Shown here: piece after piece, positions 36,001 to 42,968 of the stretch
How positions within the stretch are numbered: the stretch's first letter is position 1
Layout of the letters: each line of letters starts with the position of its first letter
Notes under the pieces: model-generated
Told to the model about the DNA's origin: nothing
Databases searched by the model: none
The model's input: only the letters and a program-made list of their open reading frames with translations
Source: Gp6-AA40 sp963741135
GTDB lineage: Bacteria; Acidobacteriota; Vicinamibacteria; Vicinamibacterales; UBA2999
Direction: 5' to 3'
DNA length: 64,000 bases
Assembly (NCBI GenBank): GCA_963741135.1
Contig: CAVUHC010000002.1
Location: forward strand, 682,001 to 746,000
Program-made: the position numbers and the translations under genes

Positions 36001-36064
36001 GGGGTTCATCCCGGGGATCGGGTACCCACGCCAGCTGCAACTGGGTGCCCGGTTCCTCTTCTGA
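33029..36064 (+). CDS. Oar-like TonB-dependent receptor with carboxypeptidase-like regulatory domain
   Basis: A 1011-residue outer membrane protein from an ATG preceded by GGAGGG. Signal peptide about residues 1-31. A CarboxypepD_reg-like beta domain (about 33-115; L-P-G-V-T-V-T-A-T-N, G-V-Y-G-M-P-G-L-E-P-G-V-Y) precedes the plug domain (N-L-P-M-I-T-R near 150). The long C-terminal part is a barrel-like region with aromatic-rich strands and ends in phenylalanine (A-R-F-L-F), as outer membrane barrels do. It should import large or scarce substrates using TonB energy. Two members of the secreted family lie directly upstream, a cyclase gene downstream. Confidence 0.88.
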   Translation: MSLFSRRWRWCRGIWLVTCVVLTTSGLASAQATSTFNGRILDQGDAVLPGVTVTATNTSTGVARTTVTNGEGVYGMPGLEPGVYDVKTDLQGFAPAVRQRVTLGLNTTLTLDFKLALTGVQETVNVTGDAPLIEVTQSKFASTIETKELQNLPMITRSINGMLELLPGATPMTPIDNTKRSVGNVSFGGSSGTNVSATVDGADNRDPRQGGTLMNFTLDSLEQFQLATSQFSAADGRTGGVAISMITKSGTNVFHGSGFLFARDKALTAKDYFSKQDNLDEVPYSRQQSGGSIGGPILRNRMFFFGAGEYVNENTSLPVPTRQFEQLELLAAATKAGKLPAGLVNPNHPHSGATPLHLTMYSLKTNLQLNNNHSLMGRFAGQKDTRLNNEFTTPNNDLREPVDSFQSFWSAVAQHGWVWSNRGLNQITGHVSHHGRLSDVRSVITGEHYTKDFPNVDLFPPRLSFPAVNTGAGGTGGATADVDRMQIRDDVSLLTGTHALKIGVDYSYLPHLGTLNANEHFASLFFFDDPSVILSNSNGLYPQGFQTPGIVRQWQQANGGAVNGSGAWADSRRNSSQFSAWFQDDWRMTSRLTLNLGLRFDHDINLWDQENLPNNATRLALKAIGHPSAEMPKTPYLNFSPRVGFAYDLAGDGRRVLRGGYGLYFDQINQQPFGDISSQTHRPLNVVSTLINTAIGVGQLATYRFGIDPLPAQPTDGSSLAPGSLGQWIGSNVVDPRVHHMHIGYAHELGAATMFSVDYTHQEGRRGLLGLNVNPIVNGVRVLAPDFVRVFGRPDVLNQVNIKSSIGESRVDLLTFKFQRRLPRATLAAHYSLAGVYAYGGSIAARGGTTTPSQDAFDPLAPGEWGPTLQDERHRLVVTGVFDLPYSIQISPVFQTASARPYNLTAGTDLNRDGNNNDRWIDPATGQQVSLNAGRGDPTVALDLRATKFFPVGGERRIAVFAEIFNVLDNVNLGGDFTGNARSALFRQPTGGFIPGIGYPRQLQLGARFLF

Positions 36065-36153
36065 TGACGATAGGAAATATTAGAGGCTTCTCGAAGTCAA
36101 CGGAACGCCCGTTCTCGGACGCGCCGGACGCGCCGCCCCACCGTCACAGCCAG

Positions 36154-36181
36154 CCCTCGCCGGCACGGCGCACGGCGAGGG
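36154..36181 (+). terminator. Hairpin downstream of the receptor gene
   Basis: CCCTCGCCG (36154-36162) pairs perfectly with CGGCGAGGG (36173-36181) over a ten-base loop, 90 bases after the receptor stop. No U-run follows. Confidence 0.4.
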
Positions 36182-36519
36182 AGTAGGCGCCGCTGGCGAT
36201 CTATCTGGTGTCCTGCGACGCGCGAGCGGACATCCGAGAGCTGTTCGACATCGATGGACGGCGTTGGTGCATGAATCGAAACTGACCCGAGGCGGCCCCT
36301 ACCAAGGGGCAACTCACCTACCGATGCTGTACGACTCCGGCCGACCAACTTTGGTCATCTGATTCAGGACGTTGCACGCGATCCCCGCCTCAGTCACTCG
36401 CCCGATTGGAGAGCGAGCGCGAAGGCTACCGCGGACGGTTCATGGCTGACTGTTGCCGTTCGCGCCGTTGCCTTCGGCCGTCCGTTCCCTATACCATCGC
36501 GCCGCACAGAGCTGGCTGG

Positions 36520-36540
36520 GCGGACCGCTTCGCGGTCCGC
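36520..36540 (+). promoter_or_regulatory. Perfect hairpin in the leader of the cyclase gene
   Basis: GCGGACCGC-TTC-GCGGTCCGC, nine-base arms with a three-base loop, ends 30 bases before the ATG of the cyclase gene and 15 bases before its ribosome binding site. It may modulate translation or bind a regulator. Confidence 0.35.
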
Positions 36541-36570
36541 AAGGCGGCAGACAAACGGCGAGGAGACATC

Positions 36571-37572
36571 ATGAGAGCACTGACACTCCGCAGGGCAGTC
36601 TTGATCCTCGTGTGTTCCCTCGGCGTCGTCGCGGTGGTTGCCGGTGCCGCGGCCTCCCAGGGATCGTCGTCCCGTCCTCTCGTGAGCGAGGCGCAGTACC
36701 TAGCTTGGCAAACAGAGTTGTCAAACTGGGGGCGCTGGGGGAAGGACGATCAGCTGGGAACGCTCAACCTGATCACTCCAGCCAAGCGCAAGGCGGCACT
36801 GGCGCTGGTGAAGGAGGGCGTGCCGGTGTCACTGTCGGCGAATGCATTTACTGAAAAAGCCATCGACGTCCCGTGCCCGGCCGAATGGGCCATGCTCACC
36901 TCTACGGAATCCGGAGCCACCGACCGTGTGGCATTTCCCTGCATCCACGGCGCGGCCGCGACTCACCTCGATTCTCTCGCTCACACATTCTTCCGGGGAA
37001 AGATGTGGAACGGCTATGACACGTCGGCGCTGGTGACCATGCAAAAGGGGGCCGAAAAGAACTCCGTGCTGCCCATGAAGAACGGGATCGTCACGCGCGC
37101 TGTGCTGTACGACATCGCGAGGCTCAAGGGTGTGCCGTATCTCGCGCCGGGCGATCGCATCTTTCCGGAGGACCTGGAGGCCTGGGAAAAGAAAGCGGGT
37201 GTTCGAGTGGGACCAGGCGACGCGCTGGTCCTTCGATGGGGCCGCTATGGGCGGCGAGCCAAACTTGGTCCGGACGACGGCGCTGCAGGGTTCGACAATT
37301 CGGTGCTTCCGTGGTTGAAACGGCGCGACGTTGCGTTAATTGTGTGGGAAACGGCCGGCTATGCGCCGCAGCCCCCAGGCGATCTGTTCAGAAACGCGGT
37401 CCACAATTTCGTCCAGGCGATCCTGGGTATCCACATACTCGACCGCGCTGATCTGGAGGCGTTGAGTGAAGCGACTGCATCCCGCAATCGCTGGGAGTTC
37501 ATGCTGACGGTCACCCCGTTGGCGCTCCCCAACGCAACTGGATCACCGGTCAATCCGATTGCGATGTTCTGA
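36571..37572 (+). CDS. Cyclase-family metal hydrolase, exported
   Basis: A 333-residue protein from an ATG after GGCGAGGAGA. It has an N-terminal hydrophobic signal (about residues 7-30, A-A-A-S-Q). The zinc-site motif of the cyclase / kynurenine-formamidase / isatin-hydrolase family appears as H-G-A-A-A-T-H-L-D-S-L-A-H near residues 127-139. N-W-G-R-W-G-K-D-D-Q-L-G-T-L-N is typical of the subfamily. Members hydrolyse amide or lactam bonds; substrate here is unknown. The last codons and stop lie inside a long inverted-repeat element (37570 on). Convergent with the cytochrome/sulfite dehydrogenase genes. Confidence 0.85.
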   Translation: MRALTLRRAVLILVCSLGVVAVVAGAAASQGSSSRPLVSEAQYLAWQTELSNWGRWGKDDQLGTLNLITPAKRKAALALVKEGVPVSLSANAFTEKAIDVPCPAEWAMLTSTESGATDRVAFPCIHGAAATHLDSLAHTFFRGKMWNGYDTSALVTMQKGAEKNSVLPMKNGIVTRAVLYDIARLKGVPYLAPGDRIFPEDLEAWEKKAGVRVGPGDALVLRWGRYGRRAKLGPDDGAAGFDNSVLPWLKRRDVALIVWETAGYAPQPPGDLFRNAVHNFVQAILGIHILDRADLEALSEATASRNRWEFMLTVTPLALPNATGSPVNPIAMF

Positions 37573-37723
37573 GGGCGCTCAAGCTGTGAGACGCGGTGTG
37601 TCCAGAGCGAAACCGTAGTTAGGCCGAAGGCCGATCGACTCAAACGCTCGCCGAAGCCCCGTTGTATCGAATCAAGCCGGTTTCGCGACGGACATACCGC
37701 GTCTCACAGCTTGAGCGCCCTCA
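37570..37723. mobile_element. MITE-like element with 34-base terminal inverted repeats
   Basis: The 154-base unit begins TGAGGGCGCTCAAGCTGTGA (37570) and ends with the reverse complement at 37723; the 34-base arms 37570-37603 and 37690-37723 match at 33 positions, and a further weaker complementary stretch (GCGAAACCG / CGGTTTCGC) continues inward. The inner part has no coding sequence. Its first three bases are the TGA stop of the cyclase gene. No clear target duplication is seen. It could also act as a strong bidirectional terminator between the convergent genes. Confidence 0.6.
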
Positions 37724-37753
37724 GTTTTCATCGGATCCCGGCCTTAAGAGTGC

Positions 37754-38311
37754 TTACGGCATCCTCTCCGGAAAGCGGACGATGAACCCGTCGCGGTTCG
37801 GCATACGGACTTTGGGCAGCGTCTGCGCGTTCATGACCACGTCCTCGCCGACGATCTTGTTCAGCGACAGCATGTACGCGGTGAGCGCGTAGACCTCGTC
37901 GTTGGTGAGCGTCCGCGGTCGTGGCCATGGCATCGCCCGGCGAGTGAAGTCAAAAAGCGTCGTGGCGTACGGCCAGAAATTAGCGATGGTCTTCGTCGTC
38001 TCGATGCCGCTTGTCAGCGGGCCGCCGCCAACAAGCGCGGCAGCCGAGCCACCCTTGCCGTTCTCGCCGTGGCATGTGGCGCACTTGGTGGCAAAGATAC
38101 GCGCGCCGTCTGAAGGCGTGCCGCTGCCGGGCGGCAGACCGGACCCGTCCGGGAGGATGGTGATATCCCAGGCCGCGATCTCGGCCTCCGAAATCGGGGT
38201 TCCAAGACTTGGCCTGCCTTGAGCGGAGTCGAAAGGGCCCTGGGCGGACGCAGTCGAGCCAAGCACCAGCGCACCGAGAGCCACGAGGCGCATGAAGTTA
38301 TGCGTAGACAT
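37754..38311 (-). CDS. Periplasmic c-type cytochrome, probable partner of the sulfite-dehydrogenase-like protein
   Basis: A 185-residue protein with signal peptide about residues 1-23 (ending S-A-Q) and one haem site C77-A-T-C80-H81. Later M-P-W-P gives a candidate axial Met. Residues 25-35 (G-P-F-D-S-A-Q-G-R-P-S) are translated from an inserted intergenic-type repeat and are not part of the usual cytochrome fold. The start overlaps the end of the molybdoprotein gene by 14 bases, the same arrangement as sorAB/soxCD-type pairs, so it probably accepts electrons from that enzyme. Confidence 0.85.
   Translation of the reverse strand: MSTHNFMRLVALGALVLGSTASAQGPFDSAQGRPSLGTPISEAEIAAWDITILPDGSGLPPGSGTPSDGARIFATKCATCHGENGKGGSAAALVGGGPLTSGIETTKTIANFWPYATTLFDFTRRAMPWPRPRTLTNDEVYALTAYMLSLNKIVGEDVVMNAQTLPKVRMPNRDGFIVRFPERMP
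38213..38237. repeat. Dispersed P-F-D-S-A-Q-G-R-P repeat inside a coding region
   Basis: CCTGCCTTGAGCGGAGTCGA (from 38213, continuing AAGGG) matches the well-known dispersed bacterial intergenic repeat of the form CCTGxCCTGAGCxxAGTCGA. Here it sits in frame in the linker between signal peptide and haem domain of the cytochrome gene. Confidence 0.65.
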
Positions 38312-39591
38312 GCTTCACCTCGCCGGTCCGCTCGATGGCCCAACTCGTCGGGCCGTTGTAGTGTTGGCTCGGGAACGCGGCGGCATTGGTCACAGCCGCT
38401 TTCGTCTGCCCGCGCTGCGCAATAACCTCAGCGCGCGTGGGCTGCACGTTGCCGGCCTCGTCCCACGCGCGGCTCTGCAGAATCGCCGGCCCGCCGTCCC
38501 AGCGCCAGGGTACGCGGAACCGGGTGAAGGCCTTGGGCAGCACCGGGCCCTGTAACGCCGCCTGCGCCCAGGTCTTGCCGCCATCGGCGGTGACCATCAC
38601 CTTTGCGATCCGGCCGCTGGCCGAATAGGCGATGCCGGAGACCTCGTAAAAGCCCGGGCCGTTCAATGTCAACCCAGGAGACGGGTGCGTAATGAACGAT
38701 TTCACCTCCTGGAGGAAATAGAACTGGTATGCCTTTCCATTCGGCAGGATTGGGGCGTAGGTGCGTGCCTCGTAGTAGCTCATCGCGGGCGCCTCGGTGA
38801 GCTTGATGCGGCGCAGCCACTTGACGTTCATGTTGCCTTCCCACCCTGGGAGCAGCAAACGCATCGGGTAGCCGTTGCCGGGCATCAGCCGCTCGCCGTT
38901 CTGGTACAGGGCAATCATCGCGTCATCGAGCGCTTTGGCGACCGGCACGCTGCGGCTCAAGGCCAGCGAATCGGCGCCTTCCGCGATGAGCCATTTCGCC
39001 TTCGGGTCGATGCCCGCTTCATCGAGCAGGGTTGAGAGCATGACGCCGGTCCACTCGGCGCATGAGACCAGGCCGTGGATCGCCTGCGCGGTAGCCTGTA
39101 CCGGTACGTTCGAGAAGAGCGGCGCGCTGTTGCCGCCGCATTCGACGAATGCCATCCGCGACACCGTGGGATAGCGGCTGAGCGCATCGAGGGTGAAGGC
39201 CAACGGCTTCTTCACCAGGCCGTGGATCACCAGGCGGTGCTTCGCCGGATCGATGTCGGGCGCGCCGGAGTGCGAGATCACGAAATGCAGCGCGTTTGGC
39301 GTGAACGTGCCGTTGAGCAGATGGTGCGGCGTGCGCGCGTGCTGGGTGCGTGGTTCGCCCCTTGGGTTGGTCAGCGTGCGTGAGACGCTTTTCTCGAAAG
39401 AGGACGGGACGCCGGTACTCGGGGATGGGAGTGCCCGGCCTCGCGCTCCAGGCATCGTCCGCGAGCTGCTGCGCGGCAACGGAGTCGCTCAGCGTGTAGC
39501 CGGTCATTGCCGCCGCGAAGATCGCACCGCCCCGTAAGAACGCGCGGCGATGAAGCAGCCCGTTTCCAGCGACGACTTCGAGGTCTTCCAT
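38298..39591 (-). CDS. Sulfite dehydrogenase-like molybdopterin protein (SoxC/SorA family), one frame break
   Basis: Repaired length 430 residues. The Tat signal H-R-R-A-F-L-R-G-G (about residues 14-22) leads a hydrophobic helix. The break lies near 39420, where deleting one C joins P-E-Y to G-V-P-S-S-F-E-K and then the full oxidoreductase domain: H-A-R-T-P-H-H-L-L-N-G, V-E-C-G-G-N-S (with the Mo-ligating Cys), G-Y-P-M-R-L-L-L-P-G-W-E-G and a C-terminal dimerisation domain. SoxC/SorA family enzymes oxidise sulfite or related compounds in the periplasm and pass electrons to a cytochrome c, encoded next in the operon. No other Sox genes are present. Confidence 0.85.
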
Positions 39592-39602
39592 CGTTCCTCC
39601 GG

Positions 39603-39692
39603 GTCCGGCTAAAGCCGGACGCTACCGTATTCCTCCAGGTCCGGCTAAAGCCGGACGCTACCGTATTCCTCCAGGTCGGGCTGAAGCCGGAT
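39603..39692. repeat. Tandem 36-base palindromic repeat, about 2.5 units
   Basis: Units start at 39603, 39639 and 39675 (partial, divergent). Each holds the palindrome GTCCGGCTAAAGCCGGAC followed by GCTACCGTATTCCTCCAG. The array lies between the molybdoprotein and DUF6152 genes, ending just before the start region of the former. REP-like rather than CRISPR, since there are no unique spacers. Confidence 0.85.
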
Positions 39693-39703
39693 CGGCGACT
39701 CTC

Positions 39704-40108
39704 TTAGGGAGCAGTCACCGGCGTCGTCGCGGTTGCGGCGACCAGTTTCTGCCCGTTGGCGAGGACGACGGTCAGGATCCGCCCGATCGGCTGGCCGTTC
39801 TTCACGGGCTCAATCGTCACCGTGACTTCATCTCCGGCTTTGAACGCTGTCCGCGACCACCCGCGCTGCGTCATCGCCGTCGGATTCTGCGTTTCAACGG
39901 CCCAGTTCCGCACGGTGCCCGTGTCGTCCTTTGCGTCGAACTGCAGGAAGCAATGTGGATTGCTCCAAATCCATTCCGTTACGGTTCCCTTCAGCGTGAT
40001 CTCCTTGCCGGTGTCGAGGGCCGCCGCCCCATGGTGGGCGATGAGCGGCACCGAAACCAGCAGGACGCCGACCGCCGCGATCGAGACCGCAAGAAACGTT
40101 TTTCGCAC
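39704..40108 (-). CDS. DUF6152-family periplasmic protein
   Basis: A 134-residue exported protein; signal peptide about residues 1-24. The mature part starts H-H-G-A-A-A-L-D-T-G-K-E-I-T-L-K-G-T-V-T and has W-S-N-P-H-C-F-L-Q-F-D, the small beta-barrel-like layout of DUF6152. Function is not established; such proteins are frequent beside the secreted W-E-G-D-T-L-V-V family and sulfite-dehydrogenase-like genes. It lies 18 bases after paralog 4 on the same strand and is part of the same operon. Confidence 0.85.
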   Translation of the reverse strand: MRKTFLAVSIAAVGVLLVSVPLIAHHGAAALDTGKEITLKGTVTEWIWSNPHCFLQFDAKDDTGTVRNWAVETQNPTAMTQRGWSRTAFKAGDEVTVTIEPVKNGQPIGRILTVVLANGQKLVAATATTPVTAP

Positions 40109-40126
40109 GGCACTCCTCCTTGGCTG

Positions 40127-40927
40127 TTATTGAGATTTCGCCTGACTTGCAATCACGCGCCTGTAGGCGGCCGCTTCGGATGCGGACGGAATCATCTCCA
40201 TCAGATCGGTGCCGTTCGGCATCAGCCTGATAGGCAGCTTGTCCAGTGGCATCCACGGCTTCGTATACACGAGAGGGTCGTCCAGGGTGACAGTCAGCTC
40301 CATCGTCCCCTGATTGACGCGATGATATCGCTCCTCCGTGCGGAGACTGTTGCTGTGCGGGTTGCCCGCATTATCGAGCCACGTCCGGTCGTCGGTCCCG
40401 ACGGTCTGGACGACCAACGTGTAGTCGTCTACCCAGCGACCCACCGAGTAGCCATACCACCGCGGGTCAGGATCGTTCGGAAGCGCCCGGCCGTCGGTCC
40501 AGATGACGCGCCACCGCTTCTCGAACATGTACAGCATCAGCACCTGGTTCGGCGTCTGCACGATCTGGAACGGCCGTAGCTCGAACAACACGATTCGCGG
40601 AAAGCCCGTCGGATCGCCCATCGTCGACAACGGATCGTTGTCGTCCGAGACCGACACGATCCGGGTTCCGTTCCCGGGCTTGTTGGCCCTGGCCATCTGC
40701 TCGCCACGCGCGGTGAAGGGAGCGGCGACATGCCCGGTTGGCTGGATGCCCCCGGCGCCGGCGTCCCAAGTGCCGGACAGATCGCGGCGCGGAGCCGGTG
40801 CCGACGATCCTGCCGGCGCCCCAGGGGCCAACCCTGAGTTGTTCCACGGCTTCATCTGGGCGCTCGCGAGAGCCGACGCGAAAACTGCTATTGAAACCAC
40901 GATGAACACGACGAAGTGTTGTCGCAT
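40127..40927 (-). CDS. Secreted protein of the W-E-G-D-T-L-V-V family (paralog 4, divergent)
   Basis: A 266-residue exported protein with signal peptide about residues 1-23 (A-L-A-S-A-Q). N-block: R-R-D-L-S-G-T-W-D. The core is drifted: S-V-G-R-W-V-D-D-Y-T-L-V-V-Q-T, then D-D-R-T-W-L-D-N-A-G-N-P-H-S-N-S-L-R and E-E-R-Y, V-T-L-D-D-P-L-V-Y-T-K-P-W. Compared with the other copies it has V-D-D-Y in place of E-G-D. It is the gene before DUF6152 in a run of five minus-strand genes from the MBL protein to the cytochrome. Confidence 0.78.
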   Translation of the reverse strand: MRQHFVVFIVVSIAVFASALASAQMKPWNNSGLAPGAPAGSSAPAPRRDLSGTWDAGAGGIQPTGHVAAPFTARGEQMARANKPGNGTRIVSVSDDNDPLSTMGDPTGFPRIVLFELRPFQIVQTPNQVLMLYMFEKRWRVIWTDGRALPNDPDPRWYGYSVGRWVDDYTLVVQTVGTDDRTWLDNAGNPHSNSLRTEERYHRVNQGTMELTVTLDDPLVYTKPWMPLDKLPIRLMPNGTDLMEMIPSASEAAAYRRVIASQAKSQ

Positions 40928-41078
40928 CGCAGAATCCTCCTGTCAAGGCGCCAGGGCCGCCGAAGAGCCCGTTGCAACACCGGCTGTCAGGGGGTCTACA
41001 AGGTAGGACCGCCCTGCATCCGATCCTGCAACGTGCTCCAACGGCGACGTTCGAGACCCGGGTCTAAGTAGCGTTCTA

Positions 41079-42650
41079 CTAGTTCGTTCCTCTTCCGACA
41101 ATCTGCGCGAATTGCTGCCCCGTTCCCGGCTGCCCATGGATCGGCACATGCTGGACGACGTCCAGCTTCAGGCGCTGCATGTTCTGCTGCAGACTTCGGA
41201 TGTTGTCGTTGAGCGCCGGCGCCGGCGCGCCCTGCGCGGGGGGCGTATACAGGTCGGCATTCACCAGGATCTTTTCCTTCGGGAGATAGACGAGCAGCAT
41301 GCCTCCGTGGTGGTTAAGTCCCTGCATCGGGAGAAGGTCGATCGTCCGCACCCCGTCGCTGATCACGTACTTCTGATTGACCGTCTCAATGGGCAACGGT
41401 CGCCGGCCCCCGGAGAAATACGGATAGTACGTGGAGAACCGATCGGGCATCATCGTCCGCGGCGCCGGGCTGAACAGCACGTTCTCGAGAAAGTCGCGAT
41501 TCGCCTGGTGGCTGATGACGGTGGCTCCCTGCGCCATATACGTTCGCAGCCCGCCCGAATGATCGAAGTGGTGATGGGTGTTCACGACGTAGCGGATCGG
41601 CTTGTTGGGAATGAGTTTGGCGACTTCCGCAAGCACCGCAAGCGAGCGTTCCTCGTTGAGTGGTGCCTCGATCACGGTGACGAAGTCACGGAAGTCGACG
41701 GCGAGGCTGTTATGCGTGCCGCCCGCGATGAGCCACACGCCGTCCGCCAGCTTTTGCGACTCCGCACGCACCGGCGGCGCCGTTGCGTTCTGGGCCTCCG
41801 CCGGCACCGGCATCGCCGGGACGGTGACGTTTGGCTGGACGTTGCTCAGCGTGATCTCCATCGAGTTATGCGCCGTCATCAACCGCGGGTCGCCCTGGTG
41901 GATGTGCAGCACCGTCGGATACTTCACACCGCCAAAATCCTTGTAGTTGAGGTAGCGTAGCTCGTACAGCATGTCGCCGTAGACGGGGTTGGGCACCCAC
42001 GTGTGAACCAGCGCGAGCAGATTCTGATCGTCGAACGTCCCGACGAACCTGTACTTGCCCATCGCCGTGAACGAGACCAGCGTCTGCTTTCCATTCGGTG
42101 TCACTGCGCCCGTCGGGCTCCCCAACGTCAGGGAGATCGCCGTCGGATTCGTCGCGGCCATGGCCGCGCGAAGGAATCCGTGCGGTGTCAGCATGATGTC
42201 GAGGCGCCGGAACTCCGCCACCGTGACCCCCGCGAGATACTGGCCCGGCTGGGGCACGGGTTTCCCGTCCTGCAAGTTCCAGGCGTAGTTGCCGCTGGTC
42301 ATGAAGACCTGCTGCTGCTCACCCTGAAGCGGCGTGCCGCCGCCCCCGCGTGGCGGATTGTTTCCCTGCCTGCGGGTGAACTCCTCGCGCGAGGTACCGG
42401 CGTCGTAGTCGATGGTGCGCACGTAGCGTGTCACCTCGAATCGCGGCCAGTCCTCCTCCTGAGTAAAGCTCTGCCCCACGGAGGCGTTCCAGCCGGTTCC
42501 GGTGATCTGAACCGACTTCGGATTCCCCATGGCCTTGGACGCGGCCTGCAAGACCGCCTTGGCGTCCTGGGCGGACGCCGGTCCAGCCGTCATCATCGTC
42601 ATCATGATCACGGCCAACGCTGCGACGAGAACACCTAGCTTTCGCACCAT
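41079..42650 (-). CDS. Exported MBL-fold metallo-hydrolase with N-terminal beta domain
   Basis: A 523-residue protein with signal peptide about residues 1-28. Residues 30-285 look like a beta-rich, lipoprotein-sorting-like domain; residues 295-515 are a metallo-beta-lactamase fold with the zinc motif H359-H-H-F-D-H364-S-G-G, and further candidate ligands in G-L-N-H-H-G-G and V-N-A-D-L. Periplasmic hydrolase of unknown substrate. It is the first of five minus-strand genes (MBL, paralog 4, DUF6152, molybdoprotein, cytochrome), though 150 bases separate it from paralog 4. Confidence 0.85.
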   Translation of the reverse strand: MVRKLGVLVAALAVIMMTMMTAGPASAQDAKAVLQAASKAMGNPKSVQITGTGWNASVGQSFTQEEDWPRFEVTRYVRTIDYDAGTSREEFTRRQGNNPPRGGGGTPLQGEQQQVFMTSGNYAWNLQDGKPVPQPGQYLAGVTVAEFRRLDIMLTPHGFLRAAMAATNPTAISLTLGSPTGAVTPNGKQTLVSFTAMGKYRFVGTFDDQNLLALVHTWVPNPVYGDMLYELRYLNYKDFGGVKYPTVLHIHQGDPRLMTAHNSMEITLSNVQPNVTVPAMPVPAEAQNATAPPVRAESQKLADGVWLIAGGTHNSLAVDFRDFVTVIEAPLNEERSLAVLAEVAKLIPNKPIRYVVNTHHHFDHSGGLRTYMAQGATVISHQANRDFLENVLFSPAPRTMMPDRFSTYYPYFSGGRRPLPIETVNQKYVISDGVRTIDLLPMQGLNHHGGMLLVYLPKEKILVNADLYTPPAQGAPAPALNDNIRSLQQNMQRLKLDVVQHVPIHGQPGTGQQFAQIVGRGTN

Positions 42651-42968
42651 ACAGCCTCCTTAACGCTCGTTTGCCGATGTCGTTTTTCTCCGCTCGCTCG
42701 ATATATCAGTGCGTGTCAAAACCCCGAGGACCTTTCATTGTCCGCAACGGTTGACCCGGTCATGCCGTGAGCTTCATCGGCTGGAGGACGAGCACCTACC
42801 GGCTCCTCCATGCATGGGTTCGCGTCCGCGATGCCGCGGGCGCCAAGGGTAGCACGGGAGGCAAAACGCGTTGACTGTTTCACGACCAGAGTCTAGAGTG
42901 CGGCTGGCACGTCCGACGTCTCCCGCAACCTATTGCCCCGGCTCGCCTTCTCACTCAAGGAGTTGACT
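42651..42968. other. 318-base divergent promoter region
   Basis: Between the MBL gene and the divergent LVIVD gene. No coding sequence is evident. A short AT-richer patch near 42695-42720 may hold a promoter; no boxes are assigned. Confidence 0.5.

Larger units (their letters stand above)
36065..36570. other. 506-base spacer with two hairpins
   Basis: No convincing gene on either strand. It holds a probable terminator hairpin at 36154-36181 after the receptor gene and a second hairpin at 36520-36540 just before the cyclase gene; the promoter of the latter should be in between. Confidence 0.6.

Noticed and set aside
36097..36348. 83-codon minus-strand frame in the receptor-cyclase spacer
   Set aside because: Arg-rich, no ribosome binding site, no family resemblance; covers a terminator-like hairpin.
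37612..37892. Coding frames across the MITE-like element
   Set aside because: They arise from the inverted repeat itself and the antisense of the cytochrome gene; no recognisable protein.
39603..39692. CRISPR-like array
   Set aside because: Units are contiguous 36-base tandem copies with no variable spacers and no cas genes nearby.
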